Below are positions 16,854 to 25,593 of a DNA stretch of 64,000 nt, piece after piece. Source of the DNA: UBA6170 sp034429975 (GTDB lineage: Bacteria > Chloroflexota > Anaerolineae > Anaerolineales > Anaerolineaceae). Positions within the stretch are counted from its first letter, which is position 1. Every line of letters starts with the position of its first letter. A model generated the notes under the pieces. That model was not told where the DNA came from, did no database searches, and was given only the letters and a program-made list of their open reading frames with translations. The DNA lies in NCBI GenBank assembly GCA_034429975.1, contig DAOUFM010000146.1:1-64000 (forward strand), in the 5' to 3' direction. The translations under genes and the position numbers were made by a program.

Positions 16854-18589
16854 TGATGGAAGAAGTAACATTGGTTTCTCAAATTCCCGCATTTGACACA
16901 CTCTTTCCTGAAAAAGTAATGGTAGATTCCAGAAAAGGATTTGGAGGATTTATCATTGAAAGAGATTTCTTCCTTGATTTCGTAAAAGAAATTCGCAAGA
17001 CCTGGGGATACGATTTTCTATCATCCATCACTGGTGTTGATTATTTTCCGGACTCGATGGAGGTTGTTTACCATTTTTACCGATCGCTTGGCGGTGGGGC
17101 TTTGGTAGTAAAAGTTCAAACTTCACGTGATTGTCCCTGGGTGCCTTCTATTGCAGGTATCTATCAAGGTGCAGAATTTCAAGAACGAGAAGCCTGGGAT
17201 CTATTAGGAATAAAATTCGAAGGGCATCCTGATCTTCGCCGGATTTTAATGTGGGAAGGATTTGAAGGATTTCCTTTAAGGAAAGATTGGAAAGAAGCTT
17301 ATTTTGAAGAAGAAGGGAAACCATATGGTTCTAGATGGCCAGATGGAGTTGCTGAACATTCTGAAGATAAGAATCCATTTGGTGATAATGTCAAATATCC
17401 GGATAATTTTGACCCAGAAAAATGGGTTCCAGCTGGAGAGGAAGCCTTATATTTAAGCTTACACAAACCAGAACAAGCAAATGATTTAGAAACAGAAGCG
17501 ATCATCGTTAATTTAGGACCGCAACATCCGTCAACACATGGAGTATTTCGGATGGCTGCATTGGTCGAAGGCGAAACAATTGTCGATTTGCAACCTGCTT
17601 TTGGTTATTTGCACCGCAACCACGAAAAAATAGGTGAAAGAAATACTTATTTACAAAATATGCCTTTTACGGACCGACTGGATTATATCAGCTCTATGAG
17701 TAATAACTTTGCATATGCTCTGGCTGTTGAAAAATTAATGGGCGTAAAACCACCTGAAAGAGCTGAATATATTCGTGTTATTATGGCAGAATTAACCCGA
17801 ATTTCCAGCCATTTTATGTCAACTGGTTTTTTACTAAATGATTTGGGTGCTTTTTTCACTCCTGCTTTGTACGCCCTCAAAGAAAGAGAGTTGATCCTTG
17901 ATATCTTTGAAGCTGTATCAGGCTCCAGAATGATGTGTAATTATTTTAGATTTGGTGGGGTTGTGAATGATTTACCGGAAGGTATATTTGAGAAAATAAA
18001 AGATCTGGCTTATGAGCGTCTCCCCAAAAAAATTGATGAATTGGATGCTTTTCTTACAGACAATGAGATTGTGCGATCAAGATGTATTGGAATTGGAACC
18101 TTAACTGCTGAACAAGCTATCAATATGTCTGTTAGTGGGCCAATTTTACGGGCCAGTGGTGTCCCTTATGATGTTCGGCGTGCCGACCCATATAGTGTTT
18201 ATGATCGTTTCGATTTCCGTGTCCCTGTCCTCTATCATGGAGATATCTATGACCGTTACTTAATTCGTATCGAAGAGATGAGAGAGAGTGCCAAAATTAT
18301 CCAGCAGGCAATATCTCAAATGCCTGAAGGTCCTATATTTGAGGGAAGGGCACAATATCAAGTAAAAGTGCCTGCCGGAGAGGCTTATGGAAGAGTTGAG
18401 GGACCAAAAGGAGAATTAGGTTTTTACCTTGTATCGAACGGTCAGGCGAATCCCTGGAGGTATCATGTCCGAGCACCATCGTTTATTAACCTGACTTCTT
18501 TAAAACCTATGAGTCTAAATCAAAAGGTTGCTGATGTTATTGCAATTTTGGGTTCAATTGATATTGTATTAGGGGAAGTCGATCGGTAG
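16853..18589 (+). CDS. nuoCD: Fused NADH-quinone oxidoreductase subunits C and D
   Basis: 578 residues. Residues 1-190 are the 30-kDa NuoC domain (EREAWDLLGIKFEGHPDLRR, LPLRKDW-like FPLRKDW), and residues 210-578 are the 49-kDa NuoD domain (NLGPQHPSTHGVFR, FGYLHRNHEKIGE, ending ILGSIDIVLGEVDR). NuoD lines the quinone site; the Ni-binding CxxC motifs of hydrogenase large subunits are absent, so this is a complex I rather than a hydrogenase subunit. The C-D fusion is also known in enterobacteria. The ATG overlaps the nuoB stop by one base; a second ATG at 16856 is equally possible. Confidence 0.95.
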   Translation: MMEEVTLVSQIPAFDTLFPEKVMVDSRKGFGGFIIERDFFLDFVKEIRKTWGYDFLSSITGVDYFPDSMEVVYHFYRSLGGGALVVKVQTSRDCPWVPSIAGIYQGAEFQEREAWDLLGIKFEGHPDLRRILMWEGFEGFPLRKDWKEAYFEEEGKPYGSRWPDGVAEHSEDKNPFGDNVKYPDNFDPEKWVPAGEEALYLSLHKPEQANDLETEAIIVNLGPQHPSTHGVFRMAALVEGETIVDLQPAFGYLHRNHEKIGERNTYLQNMPFTDRLDYISSMSNNFAYALAVEKLMGVKPPERAEYIRVIMAELTRISSHFMSTGFLLNDLGAFFTPALYALKERELILDIFEAVSGSRMMCNYFRFGGVVNDLPEGIFEKIKDLAYERLPKKIDELDAFLTDNEIVRSRCIGIGTLTAEQAINMSVSGPILRASGVPYDVRRADPYSVYDRFDFRVPVLYHGDIYDRYLIRIEEMRESAKIIQQAISQMPEGPIFEGRAQYQVKVPAGEAYGRVEGPKGELGFYLVSNGQANPWRYHVRAPSFINLTSLKPMSLNQKVADVIAILGSIDIVLGEVDR

Positions 18590-18598
18590 GAGGAAAAA

Positions 18599-19207
18599 AT
18601 GGGAATTAATGGAATAGTTAAAGGACTTGGAATTACACTGCAACATTTTTTTGAAACTTATCTGGTCGACATAAAATATAAAGGGAAGCGATATGGGACT
18701 CCAGAGGGATTAGAGGATAGAAAATCATTCGATACAAAAGGCATCTTTACAGTTAAATATCCTGAAGAAAAATTAGATGTCCCAGAAGCTTTTCGGTATA
18801 TTCCTTTTCTAGTATATGATGAAACTGAAACCGGGGAAAAGGATATTCGCTGTACGTCCTGTGGAATTTGTGCTAAGGTTTGCCCACCTCAATGTATCTG
18901 GATCACTCGTTCAGTCAATCCAGAGACAGGAAAACCTGTGCCAAAGCCGGCGAAATTCTTTATTGATGTTGATATCTGCATGAATTGCGGTTTGTGTGCT
19001 GAATACTGTCCGTTTGAAGCAATTCGGATGGATCATGATTATGAAATTGCGAATATCGATCGGTATGCTCACCATATTTATGATTTAGATAAATTGTTAA
19101 AACCAGCATCTTATTATGCGCAGATACGGCCGAAACAATCAGCCGAAGATGATGAAGTAAGAAGAGAGCGTGATGCCAAAAAAGCTGGAGCAAAGCTTGC
19201 TAGATAA
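18599..19207 (+). CDS. nuoI: NADH-quinone oxidoreductase subunit I (2x[4Fe-4S])
   Basis: 202 residues. Two ferredoxin motifs are visible: CTSCGICAKVCPPQC and CMNCGLCAEYCPFEA, each with a CxxCxxCxxxC pattern, holding clusters N6a and N6b. It relays electrons to NuoB. AGGAGG lies directly upstream. In a full complex I the membrane subunits nuoA, H, J, K, L, M, N would be expected around it; none is present here. The C-terminal tail is Lys/Arg/Ala-rich. Confidence 0.93.
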   Translation: MGINGIVKGLGITLQHFFETYLVDIKYKGKRYGTPEGLEDRKSFDTKGIFTVKYPEEKLDVPEAFRYIPFLVYDETETGEKDIRCTSCGICAKVCPPQCIWITRSVNPETGKPVPKPAKFFIDVDICMNCGLCAEYCPFEAIRMDHDYEIANIDRYAHHIYDLDKLLKPASYYAQIRPKQSAEDDEVRRERDAKKAGAKLAR

Positions 19208-19240
19208 GGCTTAGTAGAACAAAAAAATAAGGCAAAATTA

Positions 19241-19564
19241 ATGTACAATTCAGACACTGAGGTTCTTTTTCCGGTGAGAGCAATCCCTGGATTAAAGGGC
19301 TTAAGAGGACCAAAGTGGGATCAGTTAATCGAATACATACTAACAGAAGCAAATGATAATGAAAAATTGGCATTTGTCCTGATGATCGTGCGATTGGTTG
19401 GTTGTAGTGGGTGCAATGCTGATTCATTCAAGGCAATGCGTGGCTGCACAAAATGCGCTCAACAAACCATACGTAGATATCGAGGAGATGATTTAGATTT
19501 AATCAAGCTTTATGAAAAATCAATAATTGATATTGAGAACTATAACAAAGGTCTCAATTCTTAA
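19241..19564 (+). CDS. Uncharacterised small Cys-rich protein in the nuo cluster
   Basis: 107 residues; I do not recognise the family. The centre has LVGCSGCNADSFKAMRGCTK followed by CAQQTIRR, giving four Cys in two CxxC pairs (C-x2-C-x11-C-x2-C), suitable for a zinc or Fe-S site. The N-terminus (LFPVRAIPGLKGLRGPKWDQ) looks structured and basic, and the C-terminus is helical. It lies 33 bases after nuoI and 18 before mrp, on the same strand. By position it could help assemble or link the Nuo module to an electron carrier, but this is inference. No clear Shine-Dalgarno was found. Confidence 0.75.
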   Translation: MYNSDTEVLFPVRAIPGLKGLRGPKWDQLIEYILTEANDNEKLAFVLMIVRLVGCSGCNADSFKAMRGCTKCAQQTIRRYRGDDLDLIKLYEKSIIDIENYNKGLNS

Positions 19565-19582
19565 TCAAACGAAAGGGAAATA

Positions 19583-20665
19583 ATGACAGTTAACAATATT
19601 ACTCAAGAAGCTGTTTTGCAAGCTTTATCAAAAGTACAAGAACCAGATTTACACAAAGATCTGGTCACATTAAACATGATCAAGGATTTAGATATTAAGA
19701 ATGGCGATGTTAAATTCACCATCATGTTGACAACACCCGCTTGCCCATTTAAAACAAAAATGGAAAGGGAAGCTAAAGAAGCTGTGATGATGATTAATGG
19801 CGTTAAATCGGTTGAAATCAAGATGGATGCAAATATTCCATCCGATGGTAGAAACCGTGGAAATTTGTCTGTTCAAACCAAACATGTTTTAGCGGTCGCT
19901 TCAGGAAAAGGGGGAGTCGGAAAATCGACTGTGAGTGTAAATATAGCTGTATCTTTGGCACAGCTAGGAGCAAAAGTAGGTTTATTGGATGCTGATATTT
20001 ATGGACCTAATATTCCCACGATGATGGGAGTTGAACAATTACCAGCATTTTCAGAGAATCGGATTAACCCCGCTATAGCTTACGGGGTCAAATTGATGAG
20101 TATCGGTTTTCTTGTTAAACCTGGACAACCTTTAATTTGGCGGGGTCCCATGCTTCATTCAGCTATTCGACAATTTTTATCTGATGTTTCCTGGGGAGAT
20201 CTGGATTACCTTGTTATTGACTTGCCGCCAGGAACAGGAGATGCTCAACTTAGTTTGGCGCAATCTATTCCGATAAGTGGTGGTTTAATTGTTACGATGC
20301 CTCAGGCGGTCTCGATTGAAGACGCCAGCCGTGGGTTATATATGTTCAAACAATTGGATGTCCCAATTTTGGGAGTTGTTGAAAATATGAGTTATTTGGA
20401 ATTACCTGATGGTCAGCTTATGGAGATTTTTGGTAATGGCGGTGGTGAAATGTTGGCTAAAGAGGCTAACACAACCTTCTTTGGGAAGATACCTTTATCT
20501 CCTGACGTTCGCCTCGGAGGAGATTCTGGGAAACCAATCGTTGTTTCTCAACCTGAGTCAAAAGCAGCTCTTGCATTAAAAAATGTGGCTCAGCAACTGG
20601 CGGCAAAATTAAGTGTTTTAGCTTTAGAGAAACAATCTACAATTCAAATGGAGATCGTCGAATAA
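19583..20665 (+). CDS. mrp: Mrp/ApbC-type Fe-S cluster carrier P-loop ATPase
   Basis: 360 residues. An N-terminal MIP18/DUF59 domain (about residues 5-85) precedes the ParA-like ATPase with the deviant Walker A GKGGVGKSTVSVNIA (near residue 108) and DLPPGTGDAQLSLAQ. Mrp/ApbC/Ind1 proteins carry [4Fe-4S] clusters to target enzymes; Ind1 homologues assemble complex I, which fits the position after nuoI. The CxxC found near the C-terminus of many family members is not obvious here. GAAAGGG precedes the ATG. Confidence 0.9.
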   Translation: MTVNNITQEAVLQALSKVQEPDLHKDLVTLNMIKDLDIKNGDVKFTIMLTTPACPFKTKMEREAKEAVMMINGVKSVEIKMDANIPSDGRNRGNLSVQTKHVLAVASGKGGVGKSTVSVNIAVSLAQLGAKVGLLDADIYGPNIPTMMGVEQLPAFSENRINPAIAYGVKLMSIGFLVKPGQPLIWRGPMLHSAIRQFLSDVSWGDLDYLVIDLPPGTGDAQLSLAQSIPISGGLIVTMPQAVSIEDASRGLYMFKQLDVPILGVVENMSYLELPDGQLMEIFGNGGGEMLAKEANTTFFGKIPLSPDVRLGGDSGKPIVVSQPESKAALALKNVAQQLAAKLSVLALEKQSTIQMEIVE

Positions 20666-20668
20666 TTT

Positions 20669-21712
20669 ATGGAAAACACTTCCAGCAATAATATCGTGTC
20701 AGTTCGGTTTTCGAAAGTTGGAAAACTTTATCATTTTGATGCTGCTCCTTCTTTGAATATCGAAAAAGGAGACCAGGTTGTTGTTGAAACTGCACGCGGC
20801 TGGCAACTCGGTGAAGTAGCGCAAATAATTGGCAATGTTCCAAATTCCAATGAGGGAGTCTGGAAAAAAATTGATAGAAAAGCAAATGAGGAAGATTTCC
20901 AGCAAAGAAAAATAAACGAGAAAAATGAAAGTGATATTTTAGAGCTTGCTAGAAAAGAAATAAGGTTAATGAAACTGGAAGGCGTTAAAATTGCCGCTGT
21001 TGAAATTAGTTTGGATGGTTCTCGAATTTCTGTTTTATATGGTTATGAAGGTGAAAACAAGATTGATTTAAAGAATATAAAACAGGAAATAAATAAAAGG
21101 CACCGTAATTCTCAGGTTGAGTTTCGCCAAATTGGTCCAAGAGATGTCGCTAAGATTTATGGTGGCATGGGAGCTTGCGGGATGCCTACTCGCTGTTGTT
21201 CTAAATTTTTAACAGATTTCAGCTCTATTTCTATTCGAATGGCCAAAGAACAAGGAATTTCTTTAACTCCCAATGAGATTACTGGAATGTGTGGCCGGCT
21301 TAGATGTTGCCTCATTTATGAATATGAAATGTACGCAGAAAATAGAAGGCAGTTGCCAAAAAGAAACAAACGCGTATTAACTCCTGTAGGTGAAGGTAAG
21401 GTTTTTGATGTTTTGCCATTAAAAATGGCTGTGATCGTTGATATACCGGAAGTTGGTAAGCGAGAATTTTTCAATTCAGATGTTCAAGTAATTGATGGAC
21501 AATCCCCGGTAAAAGAATTTGCGAAAGAATTAGAAGAAATAGAAGAAGATGGAACTTTCATAAAAGAGTCTCAACAGCATTCTGTTGAGACTCCCTCCCA
21601 AATAGAAAAAGATATAAAACTTAATAACTATTCTACGGATAAAAAAGGTCGGCGACCAAAATGGAAGAAACGAAGACCATCAAAACCACAAAAGAAGAAT
21701 GATTATGAATAA
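20669..21712 (+). CDS. PSP1/YaaT-family protein
   Basis: 347 residues. The PSP1 domain is clear: VSVRFSKVGKLYHFDA, GDQVVVETARGWQLGEV, then the Cys-rich core GMGACGMPTRCCSKFLTDF and EITGMCGRLRCCLIYEYEMY. In Bacillus, YaaT works with YlbF and YmcA in the Y-complex that directs RNase Y cleavage and affects sporulation and biofilm; outside Firmicutes the role is unclear. The C-terminal 60 residues are charged and probably disordered. It starts 3 bases after mrp and overlaps the following gene. Confidence 0.88.
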   Translation: MENTSSNNIVSVRFSKVGKLYHFDAAPSLNIEKGDQVVVETARGWQLGEVAQIIGNVPNSNEGVWKKIDRKANEEDFQQRKINEKNESDILELARKEIRLMKLEGVKIAAVEISLDGSRISVLYGYEGENKIDLKNIKQEINKRHRNSQVEFRQIGPRDVAKIYGGMGACGMPTRCCSKFLTDFSSISIRMAKEQGISLTPNEITGMCGRLRCCLIYEYEMYAENRRQLPKRNKRVLTPVGEGKVFDVLPLKMAVIVDIPEVGKREFFNSDVQVIDGQSPVKEFAKELEEIEEDGTFIKESQQHSVETPSQIEKDIKLNNYSTDKKGRRPKWKKRRPSKPQKKNDYE

Positions 21713-22898
21713 ATTTGTTTCATTAGCAAGTGAAAATAGAGATTATTCTGTAGCTGTTAGAAGAGATTTTCATCAATATCCAGAATTAGGTTTTCAAGAA
21801 TTTAGAACCTCTGAAATTGTTGCTGGTGAATTAACCTCTTTCGGCTTAGAAGTGTCCCGAAATATTGGTAAGACCGGCGTGATTGGATTACTCAAAGGAA
21901 AAAATCCTGGAAAAACCATCCTCCTTCGTTTCGATATGGATGCTTTACCAATCCAAGAAGAGAATTCAACTGATTATGTATCTAAGAATTCGGGGGTGAT
22001 GCATGCTTGTGGGCATGATGGGCATACAGCAATCGGGCTTACGGTCGCTAAAATTATTAGCCAATATCGAGATCAAATCTATGGAACAGTCAAATTTATT
22101 TTTCAACCGGCAGAAGAGGGACTTGGGGGAGCTCAAGCTACCATAGACGATGGTGTTCTGCTAAATCCAAGACCAGATTTTTGCTTGGGGTTACATCTTT
22201 GGAACGAAAAGCCTATCGGATGGATTGGTACAAATTCCGGACCAATGATGGCCGGAGCTGATGTGTTTGAAATTATTATTAAGGGAAAAGGGGGGCACGG
22301 AGGATTGCCAAATTTGGCAATTGACCCAATCGTAGCAGCAGCACAAATTGTTACAACTTCCCAAACTATTGTTAGTAGAAATATCTCACCTTTTGCATCC
22401 GGTGTAACCAGTTTTTGTAGCATAAATGGAGGTTCTACTTTTAATGTTATTCCAGCAGAGGTTAGATTAACTGGAACAATCCGAACGTTTGATCGGGAAA
22501 TAAGAACAACCATCGTCAGAAGGCTTGAAGAAATTGCTGTAAATGTTGGAATAGCCATGGGCTGCAGCGTAGATTTTTCAATTAATGATATTACACCAGC
22601 GGTTATTAACGATCCTATAATTGCGAACCATGTAATAAATATTGTTCACGACCTTTATCCCAATTTCACGACAGACGACAGTTTTCAAACGATGGGTTCT
22701 GAAGATTATTCATTATTTTTACAAGAAATTCCTGGCTGTTTTTTCTTTGTTGGATCTGCGAATAATGATAAAAACCTGGTATTTGGACACCATCATCCGA
22801 AATTTGATTTCGATGAAGAGGTGTTACCAATATCTGTTTCGTTAATGTTAGGAATGCTAATGAAATTGGATTTTCTAAAAACAGAAGAAAACAATTAA
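21699..22898 (+). CDS. M20-family amidohydrolase (hippurate/IAA-amino-acid hydrolase type)
   Basis: 399 residues. The metal-binding residues are seen in HACGHDGHTAIGL, PAEEGLGGA and the C-terminal FGHHHPKFDFDEE; GSEDYSLF is also typical. These cytoplasmic di-metal enzymes hydrolyse N-acyl or N-aryl amino acids; the exact substrate cannot be told. It overlaps the PSP1 gene by 14 bases, so it belongs to the same transcript. A second ATG at 21705 could also be the start. Confidence 0.9.
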   Translation: MIMNKFVSLASENRDYSVAVRRDFHQYPELGFQEFRTSEIVAGELTSFGLEVSRNIGKTGVIGLLKGKNPGKTILLRFDMDALPIQEENSTDYVSKNSGVMHACGHDGHTAIGLTVAKIISQYRDQIYGTVKFIFQPAEEGLGGAQATIDDGVLLNPRPDFCLGLHLWNEKPIGWIGTNSGPMMAGADVFEIIIKGKGGHGGLPNLAIDPIVAAAQIVTTSQTIVSRNISPFASGVTSFCSINGGSTFNVIPAEVRLTGTIRTFDREIRTTIVRRLEEIAVNVGIAMGCSVDFSINDITPAVINDPIIANHVINIVHDLYPNFTTDDSFQTMGSEDYSLFLQEIPGCFFFVGSANNDKNLVFGHHHPKFDFDEEVLPISVSLMLGMLMKLDFLKTEENN

Positions 22899-22937
22899 TT
22901 TAAAAAACTAAGCTTAATTGAATAGCTTATACATTAC

Positions 22938-22974
22938 ATATCTCGCTTGACAAGGAAATCAAGCGAGATATACT
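22938..22974 (+). promoter_or_regulatory. Sigma-70 promoter embedded in a perfect 13-bp inverted repeat
   Basis: ATATCTCGCTTGA (22938-22950) and TCAAGCGAGATAT (22959-22971) are perfect inverted arms around an 8-base spacer. TTGACA (22947-22952) overlaps the left arm and TATACT (22969-22974) the right arm, 16 bases apart: a near-consensus promoter directed at the FadR-type regulator and korAB. No T-run follows, so it is not a terminator. A dimer bound here would block RNA polymerase. Confidence 0.75.
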
Positions 22975-23021
22975 AATTATTAATTATAATCATCTAATTA
23001 ATCAGATTAATAGAATCTTTT

Positions 23022-23723
23022 ATGGTGATTTTTTTTAACAATAACAACCAATTATCGGAATTTCTTAAATATATCGCCGAAAAATATTCATTAGGGGAAG
23101 AACGAATTCCCGCTCTATCTCAACTAAGTAAAGAACTTTCAGTTAGTGTAGCAAGTATACGAGAACAATTAGAAGTGGCCCGCACTTTAGGGTTTGTTGA
23201 AGTTAAACCAAAAACTGGGATTCGCTGGTTACCTTACAACTTTACCCCATCTTTGCTACTATCGGTTACTTACGCTATCACAATTTCTGTTGATTTTTTT
23301 GATCATTTTCGAGATTTAAGAAATCATCTTGAATCTGCTTACTTTTTAGAAGCTGTAACCAAATTAACTGCAAATGAAGTCCAGCAGTTGAATGAAATAT
23401 TATTAAGAGCTGAAAATAAAATTATGCAAAATCCACCTCAATTACCTCATGTGGAACATCGAGAATTTCATGCAACCATTTTCTCAAAAATTTCAAATCC
23501 CTTTGTTCAGTCTATTTTTTCTGTGTATTGGGATGCCTACGAAAATCAAGGATACGCAATTATTAATGATTTAGATTACCTGAAACGCGTTTGGCATTTT
23601 CATCGTTTGGTTTATGAGGGAATTAAATCAACAAATATTAATCAGGCATTACGAGATTTTATGGAACATAAGAATTTGATTATCCGTAGTCCAAAATATA
23701 CTCCATCACAGACATTTGAGTGA
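23022..23723 (+). CDS. GntR/FadR-family (FCD domain) transcriptional regulator
   Basis: 233 residues. Residues 8-70 are a winged helix (RIPALSQLSKELSVSVASIR) of GntR type. The rest is a helical FCD ligand-binding domain, with the metal-site residues suggested by the Asp of FRDLRNHLE and the His residues of HREFHATIF, FHRLVYEG and FMEHKNLI. FCD regulators bind small organic acids. It is encoded directly upstream of korA-korB on the same strand and downstream of a promoter within an inverted repeat, so autoregulation and control of korAB by a 2-oxoacid-related ligand is inferred. No Shine-Dalgarno is visible at the ATG. Confidence 0.8.
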   Translation: MVIFFNNNNQLSEFLKYIAEKYSLGEERIPALSQLSKELSVSVASIREQLEVARTLGFVEVKPKTGIRWLPYNFTPSLLLSVTYAITISVDFFDHFRDLRNHLESAYFLEAVTKLTANEVQQLNEILLRAENKIMQNPPQLPHVEHREFHATIFSKISNPFVQSIFSVYWDAYENQGYAIINDLDYLKRVWHFHRLVYEGIKSTNINQALRDFMEHKNLIIRSPKYTPSQTFE

Positions 23724-23745
23724 ATGTCATTAATAAGGAGAGAAA

Positions 23746-25593
23746 ATGGCAATTGGAGATTTTTCAAAAAACGATTCAAATAAAAATAAAGAGAAAATTA
23801 TCAATGATTTCTGTATCACCTTTGGAACAGTGAATGGTTCCGGAAGTGCAACTGCAAACACTACAATCATGCGCGCTTTATTTAAAATGGGAATACCGGT
23901 ATCAGGGAAAAATATTTTTCCTTCTAATATACAAGGATTGCCAACCTGGTATTCGTTAAGATTAAGCAAGAATGGATACCTGGCAAGAGTAGAAGATGAT
24001 GATATTGTGGTAGCAATGAATCTTGCGACAATTAATAAAGAAGTAGATTACATTGTACCGGGAGGTGTTTTTTTCTATCCAGACGATTATGTTTTATCAA
24101 ATCGTAGAGAAGATATCATTTACTATCCGATGCCAATTAAGAAAATGTTGAAAGAGTCTCAAGTTGCCCCAAGCCTTAAGGATTACATCGCAAATATGGT
24201 CTATGTTGGTATTTTGTCCCAAATGTTGGGTATTGACCTGATATTTATCGAAGAGGCGCTTAAATATCATTTTAAAGAAAAAGAAAAGCCAGTCTTATTG
24301 AATATGGAAGTGATCGAGAAAGCTGCTGGATGGGCAGCCGAAAATTTAATAAAAAGCGATCCATATTATGTTGAAAAAATGGATAAAAATGAAGACTGGA
24401 TCATGACGGATGGGAATGTAGCCGGAGCATTAGGATCTATTTTTGGTGGCGTGCAATTTACCTCCTGGTACCCGATAACTCCTGCTTCTTCTCTGGCTGA
24501 GTCTTTACATGAATTTATTCCGAAATATCGTATGGATCCAGCTACTGGGAAACAAACTTCTGTTATAGTACAAGCTGAAGATGAGTTGGCTGCCATAGGG
24601 ATGGCTATTGGTGCAGGCTGGGGTGGATTACGATCAATGACTTCAACTTCTGGACCTGGATTAAGTTTGATGACTGAATTTATGGGGCTGGCTTATTATG
24701 CAGAAATTCCGGTAGTAATCTGGGATGTACAACGAGTGGGTCCAAGCACTGGATTACCAACCAGAACTGCTCAGGGAGATATAACATTCGTTAACTTTAT
24801 TAGTCATGGAGATACCGATACGATTATGATCTTTCCCGGTTCGGTTTTAGAATGTTTCGAGTTTGGTTGGAAGTCGTTTGATATTGCCGAACGAATACAA
24901 ACACCGGTTGTTGTGATGAGTGATTTAGATTTAGGGATGAATGAATGGATGACTCCTAAATTTATTTATCCTGATCAAGAGATGGATAGAGGAAAAGTGC
25001 TTTGGGAAGATGATCTCCAAATAATGCTTGATAAATATCAAAACCGTTACGGCCGTTATTTAGATCTTGATGGTGATGGAATTACATATCGCACTCTGAT
25101 GGGCAATCAACATTCACGGGCAGCATATTTCACACGCGGAACCGGACACGATGAATATGCAAAATACACAGAAGACCCAAAAATCTGGGAAGAGAGTTTA
25201 CAAAGAATTAAGAGAAAAATTGAAAATTCCATAAAATATACTCCAGAGCCAATTATTCAATCAAAAAACAGTTCATACGGAATTATTTGTGTTGGGTCAG
25301 CATCTTTTCCCATTGAAGAGGCGATGGATATTCTTGCTGAAGAAAATATCGAAATGGATTATCTTAGAATTCGAGCAATTCCATTTCATCAAAGCGTATA
25401 TAACTTTGTTAGAGATCATCAAGTCCTATTTATTATTGAGCTTAATCGGGATGGACAACTTGCTCAATTACTAACATTGAAAATGCCAGAACAAAGTGGA
25501 AAGTTTGTAAAAATAAATAAAGTTGATGGGTTACCCTTATCCGCAAAATGGATTTCAAATGAGATTCGCAAGTGGAAGGAGTTAAGGCTATGA
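23746..25593 (+). CDS. korA: 2-oxoacid:ferredoxin oxidoreductase, fused gamma-alpha subunit
   Basis: 615 residues. The N-terminal gamma domain (about 20-190: GTVNGSGSATANTTIMRALF) is fused to the alpha/pyrimidine-binding domain, with WYPITPASSLAESL and DVQRVGPSTGLPTRTAQGD (near residue 328). The C-terminal domain follows (about 505-615). With the beta subunit it oxidatively decarboxylates a 2-oxoacid to acyl-CoA and reduces ferredoxin. The fused gamma-alpha plus beta form is most often 2-oxoglutarate:ferredoxin oxidoreductase, but pyruvate or branched 2-oxoacids cannot be excluded. GGAGAG precedes the start. There is no delta (ferredoxin) subunit here. Confidence 0.88.
   Translation: MAIGDFSKNDSNKNKEKIINDFCITFGTVNGSGSATANTTIMRALFKMGIPVSGKNIFPSNIQGLPTWYSLRLSKNGYLARVEDDDIVVAMNLATINKEVDYIVPGGVFFYPDDYVLSNRREDIIYYPMPIKKMLKESQVAPSLKDYIANMVYVGILSQMLGIDLIFIEEALKYHFKEKEKPVLLNMEVIEKAAGWAAENLIKSDPYYVEKMDKNEDWIMTDGNVAGALGSIFGGVQFTSWYPITPASSLAESLHEFIPKYRMDPATGKQTSVIVQAEDELAAIGMAIGAGWGGLRSMTSTSGPGLSLMTEFMGLAYYAEIPVVIWDVQRVGPSTGLPTRTAQGDITFVNFISHGDTDTIMIFPGSVLECFEFGWKSFDIAERIQTPVVVMSDLDLGMNEWMTPKFIYPDQEMDRGKVLWEDDLQIMLDKYQNRYGRYLDLDGDGITYRTLMGNQHSRAAYFTRGTGHDEYAKYTEDPKIWEESLQRIKRKIENSIKYTPEPIIQSKNSSYGIICVGSASFPIEEAMDILAEENIEMDYLRIRAIPFHQSVYNFVRDHQVLFIIELNRDGQLAQLLTLKMPEQSGKFVKINKVDGLPLSAKWISNEIRKWKELRL

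Noticed and set aside
16853..18589. NuoD-like domain as a [NiFe] hydrogenase large subunit
   Set aside because: The CxxC nickel ligands at both ends are absent; complex I motifs are present.
22938..22971. Strong hairpin after the M20 gene as a Rho-independent terminator
   Set aside because: No T-run follows on either strand, and a near-consensus promoter is embedded in it; an operator is more likely.
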